NCBI GenBank assembly: GCA_035457725.1 | Contig: DATIBC010000044.1 | Location: forward strand, 62,001 to 126,000 | DNA from: DATFES01 sp035457725 | GTDB taxonomy: Bacteria > Pseudomonadota > Alphaproteobacteria > CACIAM-22H2 | Length of the DNA: 64,000 nt | Direction: 5' to 3' | Shown: piece after piece, positions 36,204-44,971 of the stretch | Numbering within the stretch: the first letter of the stretch is position 1 | How the letters are laid out: each line of letters starts with the position of its first letter | Position numbers and translations under genes: made by a program | The notes under the pieces: model-generated | Seen by the model: only the letters and a program-made list of their open reading frames with translations | Database searches by the model: none | Told to the model about the DNA's origin: nothing

Positions 36204-36674
36204 CTAACCGCGGGAGCGCAACAATCGCGCGCGCTCGCGGCTCCAATCGCGGGCCTTCTCGGTTTCGCGTTTGTCGAATTTCTTTTTGCCCTTGGCGAGC
36301 CCAAGTTCGACCTTAGCGCGGCCCTGCTGATTGAAGTAGATCGATAGCGGCACCAAGGTGCGCCCCTCGCGCTCCACCGCGCCGATGAGCTTGTTCAGTT
36401 CGCGCTTGTGGACGAGCAGCTTGCGCGGCCGTTTTGGCGCGTGATTGAAACGGTTGCCGCCCGCATATTCGGGGATATGCGCGTTCATCAGCCAGAGCTC
36501 GCCCTTCGCCACATCGGCATAGGCGTCGGTGAGTTGGCATCCGCCGGAGCGCAACGACTTCACTTCCGTGCCGAGAAGCGCGATCCCCGCTTCGAGCTTG
36601 TCCTCGATGAAGTAGTCATGGCGCGCCTTGCGGTTTTGCGCCGCGATCTTGATGCCCGCAGGCGATTTCGCCAT
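36204..36674 (-). CDS. smpB: SsrA-binding protein
   Basis: Partner of tmRNA in rescuing stalled ribosomes, 156 residues. Typical segments are NRKARHDYFIEDKLEAGIAL, LLGTEVKSLRSG, HIPEYAGGNRFNHAPKRPRKLL (in part HIPEYAGGNRFNH) and the basic C-terminal KGKKKFDKRETEKARDW. It follows dapA by 7 nt, the common alphaproteobacterial dapA–smpB pair. The stop codon sits in a 7-bp hairpin (36192-36210) between the convergent genes. The tmRNA gene is not in the window. Confidence 0.97.
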   Translation of the reverse strand: MAKSPAGIKIAAQNRKARHDYFIEDKLEAGIALLGTEVKSLRSGGCQLTDAYADVAKGELWLMNAHIPEYAGGNRFNHAPKRPRKLLVHKRELNKLIGAVEREGRTLVPLSIYFNQQGRAKVELGLAKGKKKFDKRETEKARDWSRERARLLRSRG

Positions 36675-36681
36675 CCCGGGC

Positions 36682-37557
36682 CTAAAGCAGACCGGCGTTC
36701 TTCATCGCGGCGGCGACGCGCGCGCGCACGGGCTCCGATACGGGGGCCAGGGGCAGGCGAACGTCGGCTTCGCATTTCCCGAGCAGCGAGGCCGCGAATT
36801 TTACCGGCGCGGGGCTGGTCTCGAGGAACAGCGCCTCGTGCAACGGCATCAAGCGATCGCGCAATTTCGCCATGGTCCTGAGATCGCCCGCTTGCCATGC
36901 TTGGTGCATCTGCGCGCAGATCCTCGGCGCGACGTTGGCGGTTACCGAGATGCATCCGTGTCCGCCTTGCGCAAGATAGGCGGTTGCAGTGGCGTCCTCG
37001 CCCGACAACTGGCAGAACTTCGGGCCGATCGTGAGTTTGGTCTTGAGCGGCCGCGTCAGATCGTTGGTGGCATCCTTTACGCCGATGATGTTCGAGCAGT
37101 CCTTCGCCAACCGTCCCATCGTCTCCACGCTCATGTCGATGACGCAGCGCGGCGGAATGTTGTAGATGATGATCGGAATGTCGACCGCATCGGCGATCGC
37201 CTTGTAATGGCGATAAAGCCCCTCTTGGGTCGGCTTGTTGTAATAGGGAGTGACGATCAACGCCGCATCGGCGCCGGCCTTCTTGGCGTGCTTGGTGAGC
37301 GCAATTGCCTCCGCCGTCGAGTTCGAGCCGGCGCCCGCCACGACCGGTACCCGGCCGCGAGCGACCTCGACGCATAGTTCGACGACCCGCCGGTGCTCGT
37401 CGTGCGACAGCGTTGGCGACTCGCCGGTGGTTCCACACGGGACCAAACCGTGCGTGCCCTGCTTGATCTGCCAATCGACGAACTTTTGGAACCCTTTCGC
37501 GTCCACCGCGCCGTCCTTGAATGGCGAGATCAGCGCGACGAACGATCCCTTGAACAT
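36682..37557 (-). CDS. dapA: 4-hydroxy-tetrahydrodipicolinate synthase
   Basis: First enzyme of the lysine/diaminopimelate branch, joining pyruvate and aspartate semialdehyde. The 291-residue TIM barrel has GTTGESPTLSHDEH, Tyr132 in IIYNIPPRC and the Schiff-base Lys161 in IIGVKDATNDL, numbering almost identical to E. coli. The ATG at 37557 is chosen over one two codons upstream because AGGAG is 9 nt away instead of 3. It is divergent from the transglycosylase gene across about 160 nt that holds a 7-bp inverted repeat. Confidence 0.96.
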   Translation of the reverse strand: MFKGSFVALISPFKDGAVDAKGFQKFVDWQIKQGTHGLVPCGTTGESPTLSHDEHRRVVELCVEVARGRVPVVAGAGSNSTAEAIALTKHAKKAGADAALIVTPYYNKPTQEGLYRHYKAIADAVDIPIIIYNIPPRCVIDMSVETMGRLAKDCSNIIGVKDATNDLTRPLKTKLTIGPKFCQLSGEDATATAYLAQGGHGCISVTANVAPRICAQMHQAWQAGDLRTMAKLRDRLMPLHEALFLETSPAPVKFAASLLGKCEADVRLPLAPVSEPVRARVAAAMKNAGLL

Positions 37558-37590
37558 CGTCATTTTCTCCTTTTGCGGCCCGCATCGAGG

Positions 37591-37621
37591 CGATCGGTCG
37601 GCACTTTTTCGCATCCGATCG
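37591..37621. repeat. Inverted repeat CGATCGG-N17-CCGATCG before dapA
   Basis: Complementary 7-nt arms lie 34-64 nt upstream of the dapA ATG, in its likely leader or promoter. A leader hairpin or an operator are both possible. Repeats of this strength are expected by chance in a window of this size, so no function is claimed. No lysine riboswitch is recognisable. Confidence 0.2.
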
Positions 37622-37715
37622 AGGCGCGTTTGCCCGACATTAACCAAGCCATTGTAGCCTCGCAACCACGAGCCCGCCCGCAGATGCGCCCCTTGCGCTG
37701 GACGGAAGGGCCAGC

Positions 37716-39764
37716 ATGGTTAGAATTGGCCCTATGACCGCACCTCCGATCCGTCTTGGGATTGCGCTGGCCGGGTTGGCCCTGGCGACGTTCGCCATCG
37801 AAGCCCCGCCCGCCCAGGCGCAGCGGGCGGCGCAGGCGCAGACCCCGATCGCCGCGGCGGCGCGCGCGCTCCCCACCCTGCTTAGCGGCTTGGAGCGCGA
37901 TTTGCTGGCCCGTGCCTACGCAGCCAGCGAGGCCGGCCGCCGCGAGGAGGCGCGACGGCTTGCCTCCCAGTCCAACGAAGCGTTGGCGCACGACCTTTTC
38001 CTTTGGCTCGACCTCCAGGAGCCGCGCAACGGCGTATCGTTCGACGACATCGTCGAATTCCTGGTCGCAAATCCGGATTTTCCCGCCGAAGATGTTCTGA
38101 TGCGGCGCGCCGAGGAAGCCGCACTCGATCGGCTCGACGACCGCACGGTGCTGGCATGGTTCGGCGATCGCCTGCCGTTGACCAGCGACGGCGCGTTCCG
38201 CCTCGCCGCGGCACTGCTCAACGCCGGCCTAACCGACCGGGCGCGCGTCATCGTAAAAGACAGCTGGTCGCGTCATGGGTTCGGCGCACAGCAGGAAATC
38301 CATTTCCTGCGCCGCTACGGCCTCTTCCTCGGTCCGACCGATCATTGGACGCGGCTCGACAACCTTCTTTGGGACGACCGGCGCGACGAAGCGCGGCGAA
38401 TGCTGGGCCGCGTCGATGGCGAGCGACGCGCACTAGCCGAGGCGCGTATCGCGCTGGCGGCGCGTTCGCCGGGCGTCGATGCCCGCGTGCGCCGCGTCCC
38501 GGGCAAGTACGTCAACGATCCGGGGCTGGTGTTCGAGCGCACGCGCTGGCACCGCCGTAAAGGCAATGACGATGTCGCGTTCGAGCTGCTTCGCAACGCA
38601 CCGCGCAACCTCGGTCGGGCCGAGGCATGGTGGCCCGAGCGCCAGCTGATCGCACGGCGGCTGCTTGCCGCGGGCAAGGTTCATGAAGCCTATCCGATCG
38701 TGCGCGATCACCGGCTTTTGCCAGGTGTAGCCTACGCCGAGGCCGAATTCCTCGCCGGATGGATTGCATTGCGTCGCCTGAACGACGGGAAAGCTGCGCT
38801 GCAGCATTTCATTCGGCTCCACGATTCAGCGCGCCTGCCGGTGACGCGTGCACGCGGCGCGTATTGGGCCGGCCGCGCCGCCGAAGCCCTCGGCGAGACG
38901 CGCCCGGCGATGATCTGGTATCGCCGTGCGGCCGATTACCACATCACGTTTTACGGCCAGGTCGCCGCCGCGCGGCTCGGACCAGGGGTCTCCGGCGACA
39001 TCATTGTCCGCAAGCGGCCGACCGAGGCCGAGCGCGAAGCCTTCCTCAATCATAAATTGACCCGCGCGGCGCGCATTCTGCATGAAATCGGCGCCGCCGA
39101 CCGCGTCAAACCGTTCATTCTGCGCCACGTCGCCCTGGCCCGCAGTCCGGTCGAACACGCAATGGCGGCGGAATTGGCGCTGGCGCTTGGCCGACCCGAC
39201 TTGGCGGTCTCGGCGTCGAAACGCTCGACCCAGATCGCCGGTCTGATGCTGGATGATCTCGGCTGGCCGGTGATTCCGATGGCCGCCGATGGCCGCCCCG
39301 AGCCGCCGTTGGTGCTGGCGACGATCCGCCAGGAAAGTGCCTTCGAGACCGACGCGGTGAGCCGGGCCGGCGCGCGGGGGCTCATGCAGCTGCTGCCTTC
39401 GACAGCCAGGGCGGTGGCGCGCGATCTTGGCGTCGGCCGTTATCGCGACGATCGCCTGCTCAACGATCCGGCTTTCAATCTACAGCTCGGACGCGCCTTT
39501 CTCGCCCGGCAGATCGATGATTTCGGCGGTTCCTACCTCCTGGCGCTAGCCGCTTACAATGCCGGCCCGAGCCGGGCGCGGGCGTGGATGCGCGATTTCG
39601 GCGACCCGCGCGATCGGGCGGTTGACCCGATCGACTGGATTGAATCGATTCCCTTCGAGGAGACCCGCAACTACATTCAGCGCGTGCTGGAGAATCTGCA
39701 GGTCTACCGACAATTGCTGGACAACAACGCCTCAGGCCGTACGATTGCCCACGACCTGCGCTAA
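37716..39764 (+). CDS. slt: Soluble lytic murein transglycosylase
   Basis: Periplasmic enzyme of 682 residues that cleaves peptidoglycan glycan chains. A signal peptide is visible (GIALAGLALATFAIEAPPAQA). A long alpha-helical superhelical domain of about 500 residues is followed by the SLT catalytic domain, with Glu540 in ATIRQESAFETDAVSRAG, GLMQLLPSTARAVA and ALAAYNAGPSRARAW. A GGAAGG site 6 nt before the ATG at 37716 supports this start; an ATG at 37734 also leaves an intact signal peptide. The HAD gene follows 37 nt later. Confidence 0.94.
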   Translation: MVRIGPMTAPPIRLGIALAGLALATFAIEAPPAQAQRAAQAQTPIAAAARALPTLLSGLERDLLARAYAASEAGRREEARRLASQSNEALAHDLFLWLDLQEPRNGVSFDDIVEFLVANPDFPAEDVLMRRAEEAALDRLDDRTVLAWFGDRLPLTSDGAFRLAAALLNAGLTDRARVIVKDSWSRHGFGAQQEIHFLRRYGLFLGPTDHWTRLDNLLWDDRRDEARRMLGRVDGERRALAEARIALAARSPGVDARVRRVPGKYVNDPGLVFERTRWHRRKGNDDVAFELLRNAPRNLGRAEAWWPERQLIARRLLAAGKVHEAYPIVRDHRLLPGVAYAEAEFLAGWIALRRLNDGKAALQHFIRLHDSARLPVTRARGAYWAGRAAEALGETRPAMIWYRRAADYHITFYGQVAAARLGPGVSGDIIVRKRPTEAEREAFLNHKLTRAARILHEIGAADRVKPFILRHVALARSPVEHAMAAELALALGRPDLAVSASKRSTQIAGLMLDDLGWPVIPMAADGRPEPPLVLATIRQESAFETDAVSRAGARGLMQLLPSTARAVARDLGVGRYRDDRLLNDPAFNLQLGRAFLARQIDDFGGSYLLALAAYNAGPSRARAWMRDFGDPRDRAVDPIDWIESIPFEETRNYIQRVLENLQVYRQLLDNNASGRTIAHDLR

Positions 39765-39801
39765 GCAGGCCGCACGTCCAGCAACAAGGAATCACGGGAA
39801 C

Positions 39802-40494
39802 ATGGCGAGCGACCACAAGATCACCGATATCGACGCGTGCGTGTTCGACGCGTACGGAACGCTATTCGACTACGCTTCGGCTGCCGCGCGTTGCCGGGAC
39901 GCGCTGGGCGCCGATTGGCAGAAACTCTCCGAACTATGGCGGCGAAAGCAGCTCGAATACACCTGGTTGCGCAGCCTGATGGGCCGCCACGCCGATTTCT
40001 GGCACGTTACGGGCGAGAGCCTCGACTACGCGCTGGCCGTGCTCAAGCGCGAGGACCCGGCGCTGCGCGCGCTGCTGATGCAACAGTTTCTCAGCCTCGA
40101 TGCCTTCCCCGAAGTCGGCCGCGTCTTGAAGACATTGAAGGATCACGGGGTGAAGACGGCGATCTTGTCCAATGGCTCGCCCACGATGCTAACCGCGGCG
40201 CTCAACAGCTCCGGCATTTCACGGCTCGTCGACGCCGCGCTATCGGTCGAGAGCGCCGGCATCTTCAAGCCGCACCCGACCGTCTATCAGCTTGTGGTCG
40301 ACCGCTTCGCGACGGCGGTCAACCGAATTTGTTTTTTCTCCTCCAACGGCTGGGATGCCTGTGGCGCGGCGGCGTTCGGCTTGCGCGCCGTCTGGGTCAA
40401 CCGTTATGGCCAGCCGGTTGAGCGCCTGCCGGTCGGGCCCGAGGTGACGCTTACGACCCTCGACGAAGTGCCGAAGCTGCTCGGCCTCGGATGA
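39802..40494 (+). CDS. Haloacid dehalogenase, type II
   Basis: HAD-superfamily hydrolase of 230 residues. The nucleophile Asp16 lies in CVFDAYGTLFDY, motif II in ILSNGSPTML, the lysine in IFKPHPTVYQL and motif III in FFSSNGWDACGAAAFG, the SSNGWD form being diagnostic of L-2-haloacid dehalogenases. It should split halogen from 2-haloacids such as chloroacetate, though a different small substrate in this organism is possible. Its TGA overlaps the ATG of the alpha/beta hydrolase (ATGA), starting a chain of five coupled genes to 44333. Confidence 0.9.
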   Translation: MASDHKITDIDACVFDAYGTLFDYASAAARCRDALGADWQKLSELWRRKQLEYTWLRSLMGRHADFWHVTGESLDYALAVLKREDPALRALLMQQFLSLDAFPEVGRVLKTLKDHGVKTAILSNGSPTMLTAALNSSGISRLVDAALSVESAGIFKPHPTVYQLVVDRFATAVNRICFFSSNGWDACGAAAFGLRAVWVNRYGQPVERLPVGPEVTLTTLDEVPKLLGLG

Positions 40495-41354
40495 GCGAGG
40501 GCGAGCAGCGGGAGCGGTACTACACGACCTTCGACGGGCTGCGTTTGTTCTTTCGCGACTGGGGCGACACGGCGGCCGACGATGCGCCGGTTCTCTGTCT
40601 GCCGGGCCTGACGCGCAATTCGAAGGACTTCGATCGCATGGCAGGTCGACTATCGCGGCGCCGGCGCGTCGTCGCGCCCGACTTGCGCGGCCGCGGACGC
40701 TCGGCCTATGCACGCGACTGGCGCAGTTACCAGCCGAGGGTCTATCTCGAAGACGTACGGCACCTGTTGGCGGCGCTCGGGATCGGCCGCGTCATCGTCG
40801 TCGGGACATCGATGGGCGGCCTGCTGGGGTTGGCGCTTGCTGTCGCTCTCCCCGGAGCGATACGGGGCCTCGTGATCAATGACGTCGGCCCCGAGGTCGA
40901 CCAGGCCGGATCCAGGCGCATTCTCGCCTACATCTCGACCGATCGACCGCAGCCCGACTGGCCGAGCGCTGCCGCGCATCTGCGCCAACTCTTGCCGACG
41001 TTGTCGCTAAAATCCGACGAGGAATGGCTCGAGTTCGCCCACCACACGTTTCGCGAGGGCGACGATGGAATGTTGCACTTCGATTGGGATGTAAATCTCG
41101 CCAAGCCGATCGCCGCCGGAAAGGGCGGCGCCGAGGAAGGCGATTTGTGGCGGTTGTGGCGGGCGGTGCGGCGTATTCCGACGCTTGTCATTCGCGGCGG
41201 CGTGTCGGATATCCTTTCCGAGGCGACGTTCGCGCGCATGAAGGCCGAGAAGCCGGACCTCGATCAGGTCACGGTCCCAGGCGTCGGGCACGCGCCGACC
41301 CTCGACGAACCGGAGTGCCGCGAGGCCCTTGATGCGTTCTTCCGCCGCCTCTGA
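40491..41354 (+). CDS. Alpha/beta hydrolase
   Basis: Cytosolic hydrolase of 287 residues with oxyanion stretch LPGLTRNSKDFD, nucleophile elbow VVGTSMGGLLGLAL and His in VPGVGHAPTLDE. Segments match the alpha/beta hydrolase at 8243-9109, so the two are likely paralogues. It overlaps the dehalogenase at its start (4 nt) and the PLP dehydratase at its end (about 23 nt), so it is translated within an operon. Substrate unknown; the neighbour may suggest an ester or acid product of the same pathway. Confidence 0.85.
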   Translation: MSEGEQRERYYTTFDGLRLFFRDWGDTAADDAPVLCLPGLTRNSKDFDRMAGRLSRRRRVVAPDLRGRGRSAYARDWRSYQPRVYLEDVRHLLAALGIGRVIVVGTSMGGLLGLALAVALPGAIRGLVINDVGPEVDQAGSRRILAYISTDRPQPDWPSAAAHLRQLLPTLSLKSDEEWLEFAHHTFREGDDGMLHFDWDVNLAKPIAAGKGGAEEGDLWRLWRAVRRIPTLVIRGGVSDILSEATFARMKAEKPDLDQVTVPGVGHAPTLDEPECREALDAFFRRL

Positions 41355-42336
41355 GCGGGCGCCACCGCCGACCCTCGCCGACGTCGAAAATGCGGCGCGA
41401 CGGCTCGAAGGGGTCGCCGTCCGCACTCCTCTGCTCGAATCGCCGCTGCTCAACGCCCAGCTTGGCGGCCGATTGTTGGTCAAGGCGGAAGCGCTGCAGC
41501 GTACCGGCTCGTTCAAAATCCGCGGCGCCTACAATCGTCTGTCGTGCCTAAAGCCGGCGCAGCGCGCCGCCGGCGTCGTCGCCTATTCCTCGGGAAATCA
41601 CGCCCAAGGCGTGGCGCATGCCGCCCAGCTACTTGGAATGCCGGCGACCATCGTCATGCCGGCCGACGCGCCGGCGCTGAAGGTCGCGAACACTCGCGCC
41701 TATGGCGCCGAGGTCGTGCTCTACGACCGCTACCGGGAAAGCCGCGAGGCGATCGGTGAACGCCTGGGGCGCGAGCGTGGCGCGGTCGTCGTTCCGCCAT
41801 TCGACGATCCGCACATAATCGCCGGACAGGGCACAGTCGGTCTCGAAATCGCTGACCAAGCCTCCGCCATGGGCGCCCGACTCGACACCGTGCTCGCGGC
41901 GGCGAGCGGCGGCGGCTTGGTGGCCGGCATCGCATTGGCAGTCGCCGCCAAGTCGCCCGGAACCAAGATCTATTGCGCCGAGCCTTCGGCGCTCGACGAC
42001 CACGCGCGTTCGCTCGCGAGCGGCCGCCGTGAATCGAACGATCCGGCCGCACGCTCGATTTGCGATGCGTTGATGGCGCCAACGCCCGGCGAGATCACAT
42101 TCGCCGTTAACTCGCGTCTTCTCGCCGGCGGCGTCGTCGCCAGCGACGACGAGGTCAAGCGCGCCATGGCGATCGCCTTTCAGCACTTCAAGCTGGTCGT
42201 GGAGCCCGGCGGCGCGGTCGCCCTGGCGGCCGTTCTGCATGGCCGGGTGGCGATCGCCGGACGGACGATCGCTGTCGTCGCCTCGGGCGGCAATGTCGAC
42301 GTTGCGGCCTATCGCGACGCATTGCTGACGGCCTGA
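41332..42336 (+). CDS. Threonine/serine dehydratase without ACT domain
   Basis: PLP fold-type II enzyme of 334 residues. Lys62 in RTGSFKIRGAYNRL carries the cofactor, YSSGNHAQGVAHAA and AAASGGGLVAGIALAV follow. It ends after the catalytic domain, so it is the short catabolic type, like the threonine dehydratase or serine racemase of this size. Either hydroxy-amino-acid deamination or racemisation is possible. The ATG at 41332 lies inside the preceding hydrolase gene; a TTG one codon upstream is an alternative. The next gene starts 4 nt after its stop. Confidence 0.88.
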   Translation: MRSSAASERAPPPTLADVENAARRLEGVAVRTPLLESPLLNAQLGGRLLVKAEALQRTGSFKIRGAYNRLSCLKPAQRAAGVVAYSSGNHAQGVAHAAQLLGMPATIVMPADAPALKVANTRAYGAEVVLYDRYRESREAIGERLGRERGAVVVPPFDDPHIIAGQGTVGLEIADQASAMGARLDTVLAAASGGGLVAGIALAVAAKSPGTKIYCAEPSALDDHARSLASGRRESNDPAARSICDALMAPTPGEITFAVNSRLLAGGVVASDDEVKRAMAIAFQHFKLVVEPGGAVALAAVLHGRVAIAGRTIAVVASGGNVDVAAYRDALLTA

Positions 42337-42339
42337 CCC

Positions 42340-43248
42340 GTGCCGCGCGACACCCCGAGCGCGCGACTGCGCCGCGAGACCGTTATCGGTCTCTCCTGCG
42401 CGTTCCTGACATTGCTCATTTGGGCAGGCTTCACGATCATCACGCGCCACGGCGCCACCACGACGCTGGCCCCGGTCGACCTCGCGTTTCTCCGCTTCGC
42501 GGTTTCGGGCGCGATCGTAGCACCGTGGGCGATCAGGTACGGCTTCGGCGGCGTTGCATGGCCGCGGATGCTGGCTTTGGCCGTGACCGCCGGACTCGGC
42601 TTCGGCCTCCTCGCCTTCTCCGGATTCACTTTCGCGCCCGCGGCGCATGGCGCCGCGCTCATGCCGGGCGTATTGCCGCTGTGGACCGCCGGCCTCGCGG
42701 CGCTCATGCTGGGCGAGCGGTTCGGGCCGTTGAAGACGGCCGGCCTCGTACTGGTCCTCGGCGGCATCGCCTGCATCGCCGCCGAAAGCGTCCTTGGCGA
42801 CGGCCTCGAATATTGGCGCGGCGACGCCTTGTTTCTTGCCGCGTCGTTGTCGTGGGCGCTGTACACCGTCGCCGCGCGCGCCTGGAACATCCGACCGATG
42901 CAGGCCGCGGCGATCGTCTATGTCGTTTCGGTGTTTCTCTACTTGCCGGTCTACTTCTTGTTTCTCGACGGCCGGCTGTTCGCGGCGCCGATCCGGGACA
43001 TCGTCGTCCACGGGATTTATCAGGGCGCGCTGGCGACGGTCGTCTCGATCGTGCTGTTCACGCGCGCCGTCGTCGCCCTCGGCGCCGCATCGACGACGAT
43101 GGTGACTTCCGCGGTACCGGGCGTGGTGACCATCGCGGCAATTCCCCTGCTGGACGAAATCCCGAGCCGGTTGACGGTCGCCGGGGTGTGCCTGGTCAGC
43201 GCCGGAGTAATCGCCACGGTATTCGCGCTCCGCGTCAGGAGTGCGTGA
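42340..43248 (+). CDS. EamA/DMT-family transporter
   Basis: Membrane protein of 302 residues with about ten helices and two EamA repeats (FLTLLIWAGFTIITRHGATT in helix 1, LPLWTAGLAALMLGERFGP at the first repeat end). GTG at 42340 is the start, only 4 nt after the dehydratase stop, so reinitiation is likely. It is less like the tandem pair at 9275-11058 than those two are like each other. Probable exporter of a metabolite or amino acid; nothing in the sequence names it. Confidence 0.88.
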   Translation: MPRDTPSARLRRETVIGLSCAFLTLLIWAGFTIITRHGATTTLAPVDLAFLRFAVSGAIVAPWAIRYGFGGVAWPRMLALAVTAGLGFGLLAFSGFTFAPAAHGAALMPGVLPLWTAGLAALMLGERFGPLKTAGLVLVLGGIACIAAESVLGDGLEYWRGDALFLAASLSWALYTVAARAWNIRPMQAAAIVYVVSVFLYLPVYFLFLDGRLFAAPIRDIVVHGIYQGALATVVSIVLFTRAVVALGAASTTMVTSAVPGVVTIAAIPLLDEIPSRLTVAGVCLVSAGVIATVFALRVRSA

Positions 43249-43259
43249 GACGAAATGCA

Positions 43260-44333
43260 ATGGTCAAGCCGTCGCAAATTGTGGTCGAAAACACGGGCGA
43301 AGGTTTCGTCTGCCCGGCGGACGCGATTTTGCTCGATGCGGCGCTCGCCGCCGGTCTGCACATGCCGCACAATTGCCGCGGCGGCGCCTGCGGCACATGC
43401 AAGGCGCGGATCCTCGAGGGCGAGGTCGACCACGGATGGGTCATGACCTTCGCCATCAGCGACGAGGAGAAGGCCGAAGGCTTCTGTCTCGCCTGCCAAT
43501 CCCGGCCACTGTCGGCCAGTCTGCGGCTGGAAATGGTCAACCCGATGATCGCCCGCGCGGTAAGCGAAGTGGCGATCACGCCCGCCGAATATTCCGTCGA
43601 CGTCCTGGCCGCGCAAAAGGTGACGCCGAGCGTGCTTCGTCTCGTCGTTGCTTTGCCGCGCACCGCCCGTTTCCGCTATCGCGCCGGCATGAACATGGAG
43701 TTCATCCTGCGCGATCTCGACCAGCCGCGCCCCTACTCGATCGCCAATGCTCCCGACGGCGACGGCGCAGCCCCGGACGGCCAGCTCGAGTTCTTCATCA
43801 CCCGGCATCAGGAGGGCTTGGCCAGCGGCTGGCTTCATCGCCACGCGGCGCCTGCGGCGAGCTTGGGGATCCGCGGGCCCTATGGCGAGTTCCGCCTGCC
43901 GCCCGATCGTAACGCCCCCGTCCTCGCCCTCGCCGGCGGCACCGGTCTATCGCCGATCTTGTCGCTGCTCGAAAGCGAACTTCGCGCGGGATTGCCGGAT
44001 CCGGTCGATCTGGAGTTCTCGGTTCGCGACCGGAGCGAGGCGTTCGCGCTCGAGAGACTGGCCGCGCTTGAGCGCCGCTTTGGAAGTTTCCGATTTCGTA
44101 TCACGCTGACGCGCGAGCGTGTCGCGCCCGATGGGTGGACAACCGGCCGCATCCCGGCGCTGCTCGCGGCCGAGAGCCGCGATTTGTCCCGTCACATCGT
44201 CCTAATCGCCGGCCCGCCCGGTTTCGTCGACGATTGCGCGGAAGCAGTCGGTCGCTTGGGCGCCTTGGCCGATCGCGTGAAGACCGATTCGTTCCTGCCG
44301 CGCGCGCCGGGCGCTAGGCCGGGTTTCGGCTGA
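43260..44333 (+). CDS. [2Fe-2S]/FAD/NAD-binding oxidoreductase
   Basis: Electron-transfer protein of 357 residues built as in phenol-hydroxylase or methane-monooxygenase reductases: an N-terminal plant-type ferredoxin domain (Cys39, Cys44, Cys47 in CRGGACGTC and Cys79 in LACQ), an FAD domain with RPYSIANAPDG, and an NAD domain with LALAGGTGLSPILSLL. It would pass electrons from NADH to an oxygenase. No oxygenase follows on its own strand; a diiron protein lies 0.6 kb away on the opposite strand, past a TetR gene whose 3' end overlaps this one by 20 nt. The ATG at 43260 lies 11 nt after the upstream stop. Confidence 0.88.
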   Translation: MVKPSQIVVENTGEGFVCPADAILLDAALAAGLHMPHNCRGGACGTCKARILEGEVDHGWVMTFAISDEEKAEGFCLACQSRPLSASLRLEMVNPMIARAVSEVAITPAEYSVDVLAAQKVTPSVLRLVVALPRTARFRYRAGMNMEFILRDLDQPRPYSIANAPDGDGAAPDGQLEFFITRHQEGLASGWLHRHAAPAASLGIRGPYGEFRLPPDRNAPVLALAGGTGLSPILSLLESELRAGLPDPVDLEFSVRDRSEAFALERLAALERRFGSFRFRITLTRERVAPDGWTTGRIPALLAAESRDLSRHIVLIAGPPGFVDDCAEAVGRLGALADRVKTDSFLPRAPGARPGFG

Positions 44334-44925
44334 GCGCCGCCGATAGACCGTCGAGTAAAATGTCGGACGCAAGATCCGCGAAGCCTTGCGGGCTCATTGC
44401 CCCGTCCGGCCGGTACCACGTATACGTCCAATTGATCAGGCCATAAAACGCCATCGCTGCCGGCATCCGGACATCGCGGCGTCGCCCAAGCGCCGGCGCG
44501 ACGGCGACGATTAGCGACAGCACGACCGCGACCAGCTCCCGCTCCTTGGCGACGATGGCGGCGCGGCTTCGTGGCGGCAAACTATCGAGCTCATTCAAGA
44601 GCAGGACGTGTTTGGCCCGCGCCGTCGCGTACATGCGCATGTGGGCGCGCACGACCTCGCGAAATATGTCGCGGCTCGAACCCGGACCGCGAATCGCGTC
44701 TTGCACGGTGCGCGACAAGCCGTCCATATGCGCCGCAAGCAGGTCGTAGAGGATCGCTTGTTTCGAATCGAAATAATGGTAGATGAGCGATTTCGTGCAT
44801 TGGCACACCCGGGCGATGTCGGTGATCGATGTCCGAGCGAAGCCGTGTTCGGCGAACAGTTCGGCCGCGCGTTCGCGGATGAGCTGGCGCTTAGCCTCGT
44901 AATCGTCCGCGCGCGGCCGAGCCAT
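44314..44925 (-). CDS. TetR-family transcriptional regulator
   Basis: One-component repressor of 203 residues. The N-terminal helix-turn-helix TSITDIARVCQCTKSLIYHYF is typical and the rest is a helical ligand-binding domain with no assigned effector. The ATG at 44925 gives the usual N-terminus (MARPRADDY); longer readings lack family sequence. It lies 46 nt downstream of the diiron gene on the same strand, so it is probably cotranscribed and would repress the promoter before that gene, where a symmetric operator-like element is found (46104-46127). The acidic and Phe-rich pocket hints at an acyl-CoA or fatty ligand, which is only a guess. Confidence 0.9.
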   Translation of the reverse strand: MARPRADDYEAKRQLIRERAAELFAEHGFARTSITDIARVCQCTKSLIYHYFDSKQAILYDLLAAHMDGLSRTVQDAIRGPGSSRDIFREVVRAHMRMYATARAKHVLLLNELDSLPPRSRAAIVAKERELVAVVLSLIVAVAPALGRRRDVRMPAAMAFYGLINWTYTWYRPDGAMSPQGFADLASDILLDGLSAALSRNPA

Positions 44926-44971
44926 GACGATGATCGTTTCGTCCGATTGGGCGTCGCCGAAATCGCCGCCT

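Noticed and set aside
36192..36210. 7-bp hairpin spanning the smpB stop codon
   Set aside because: Short stem with no T-run on either strand; only weak evidence for a terminator.
41629..43260. A 543-codon minus-strand frame opposite the dehydratase and EamA genes
   Set aside because: Charged, repetitive translation without motifs; both plus-strand genes have intact family signatures.
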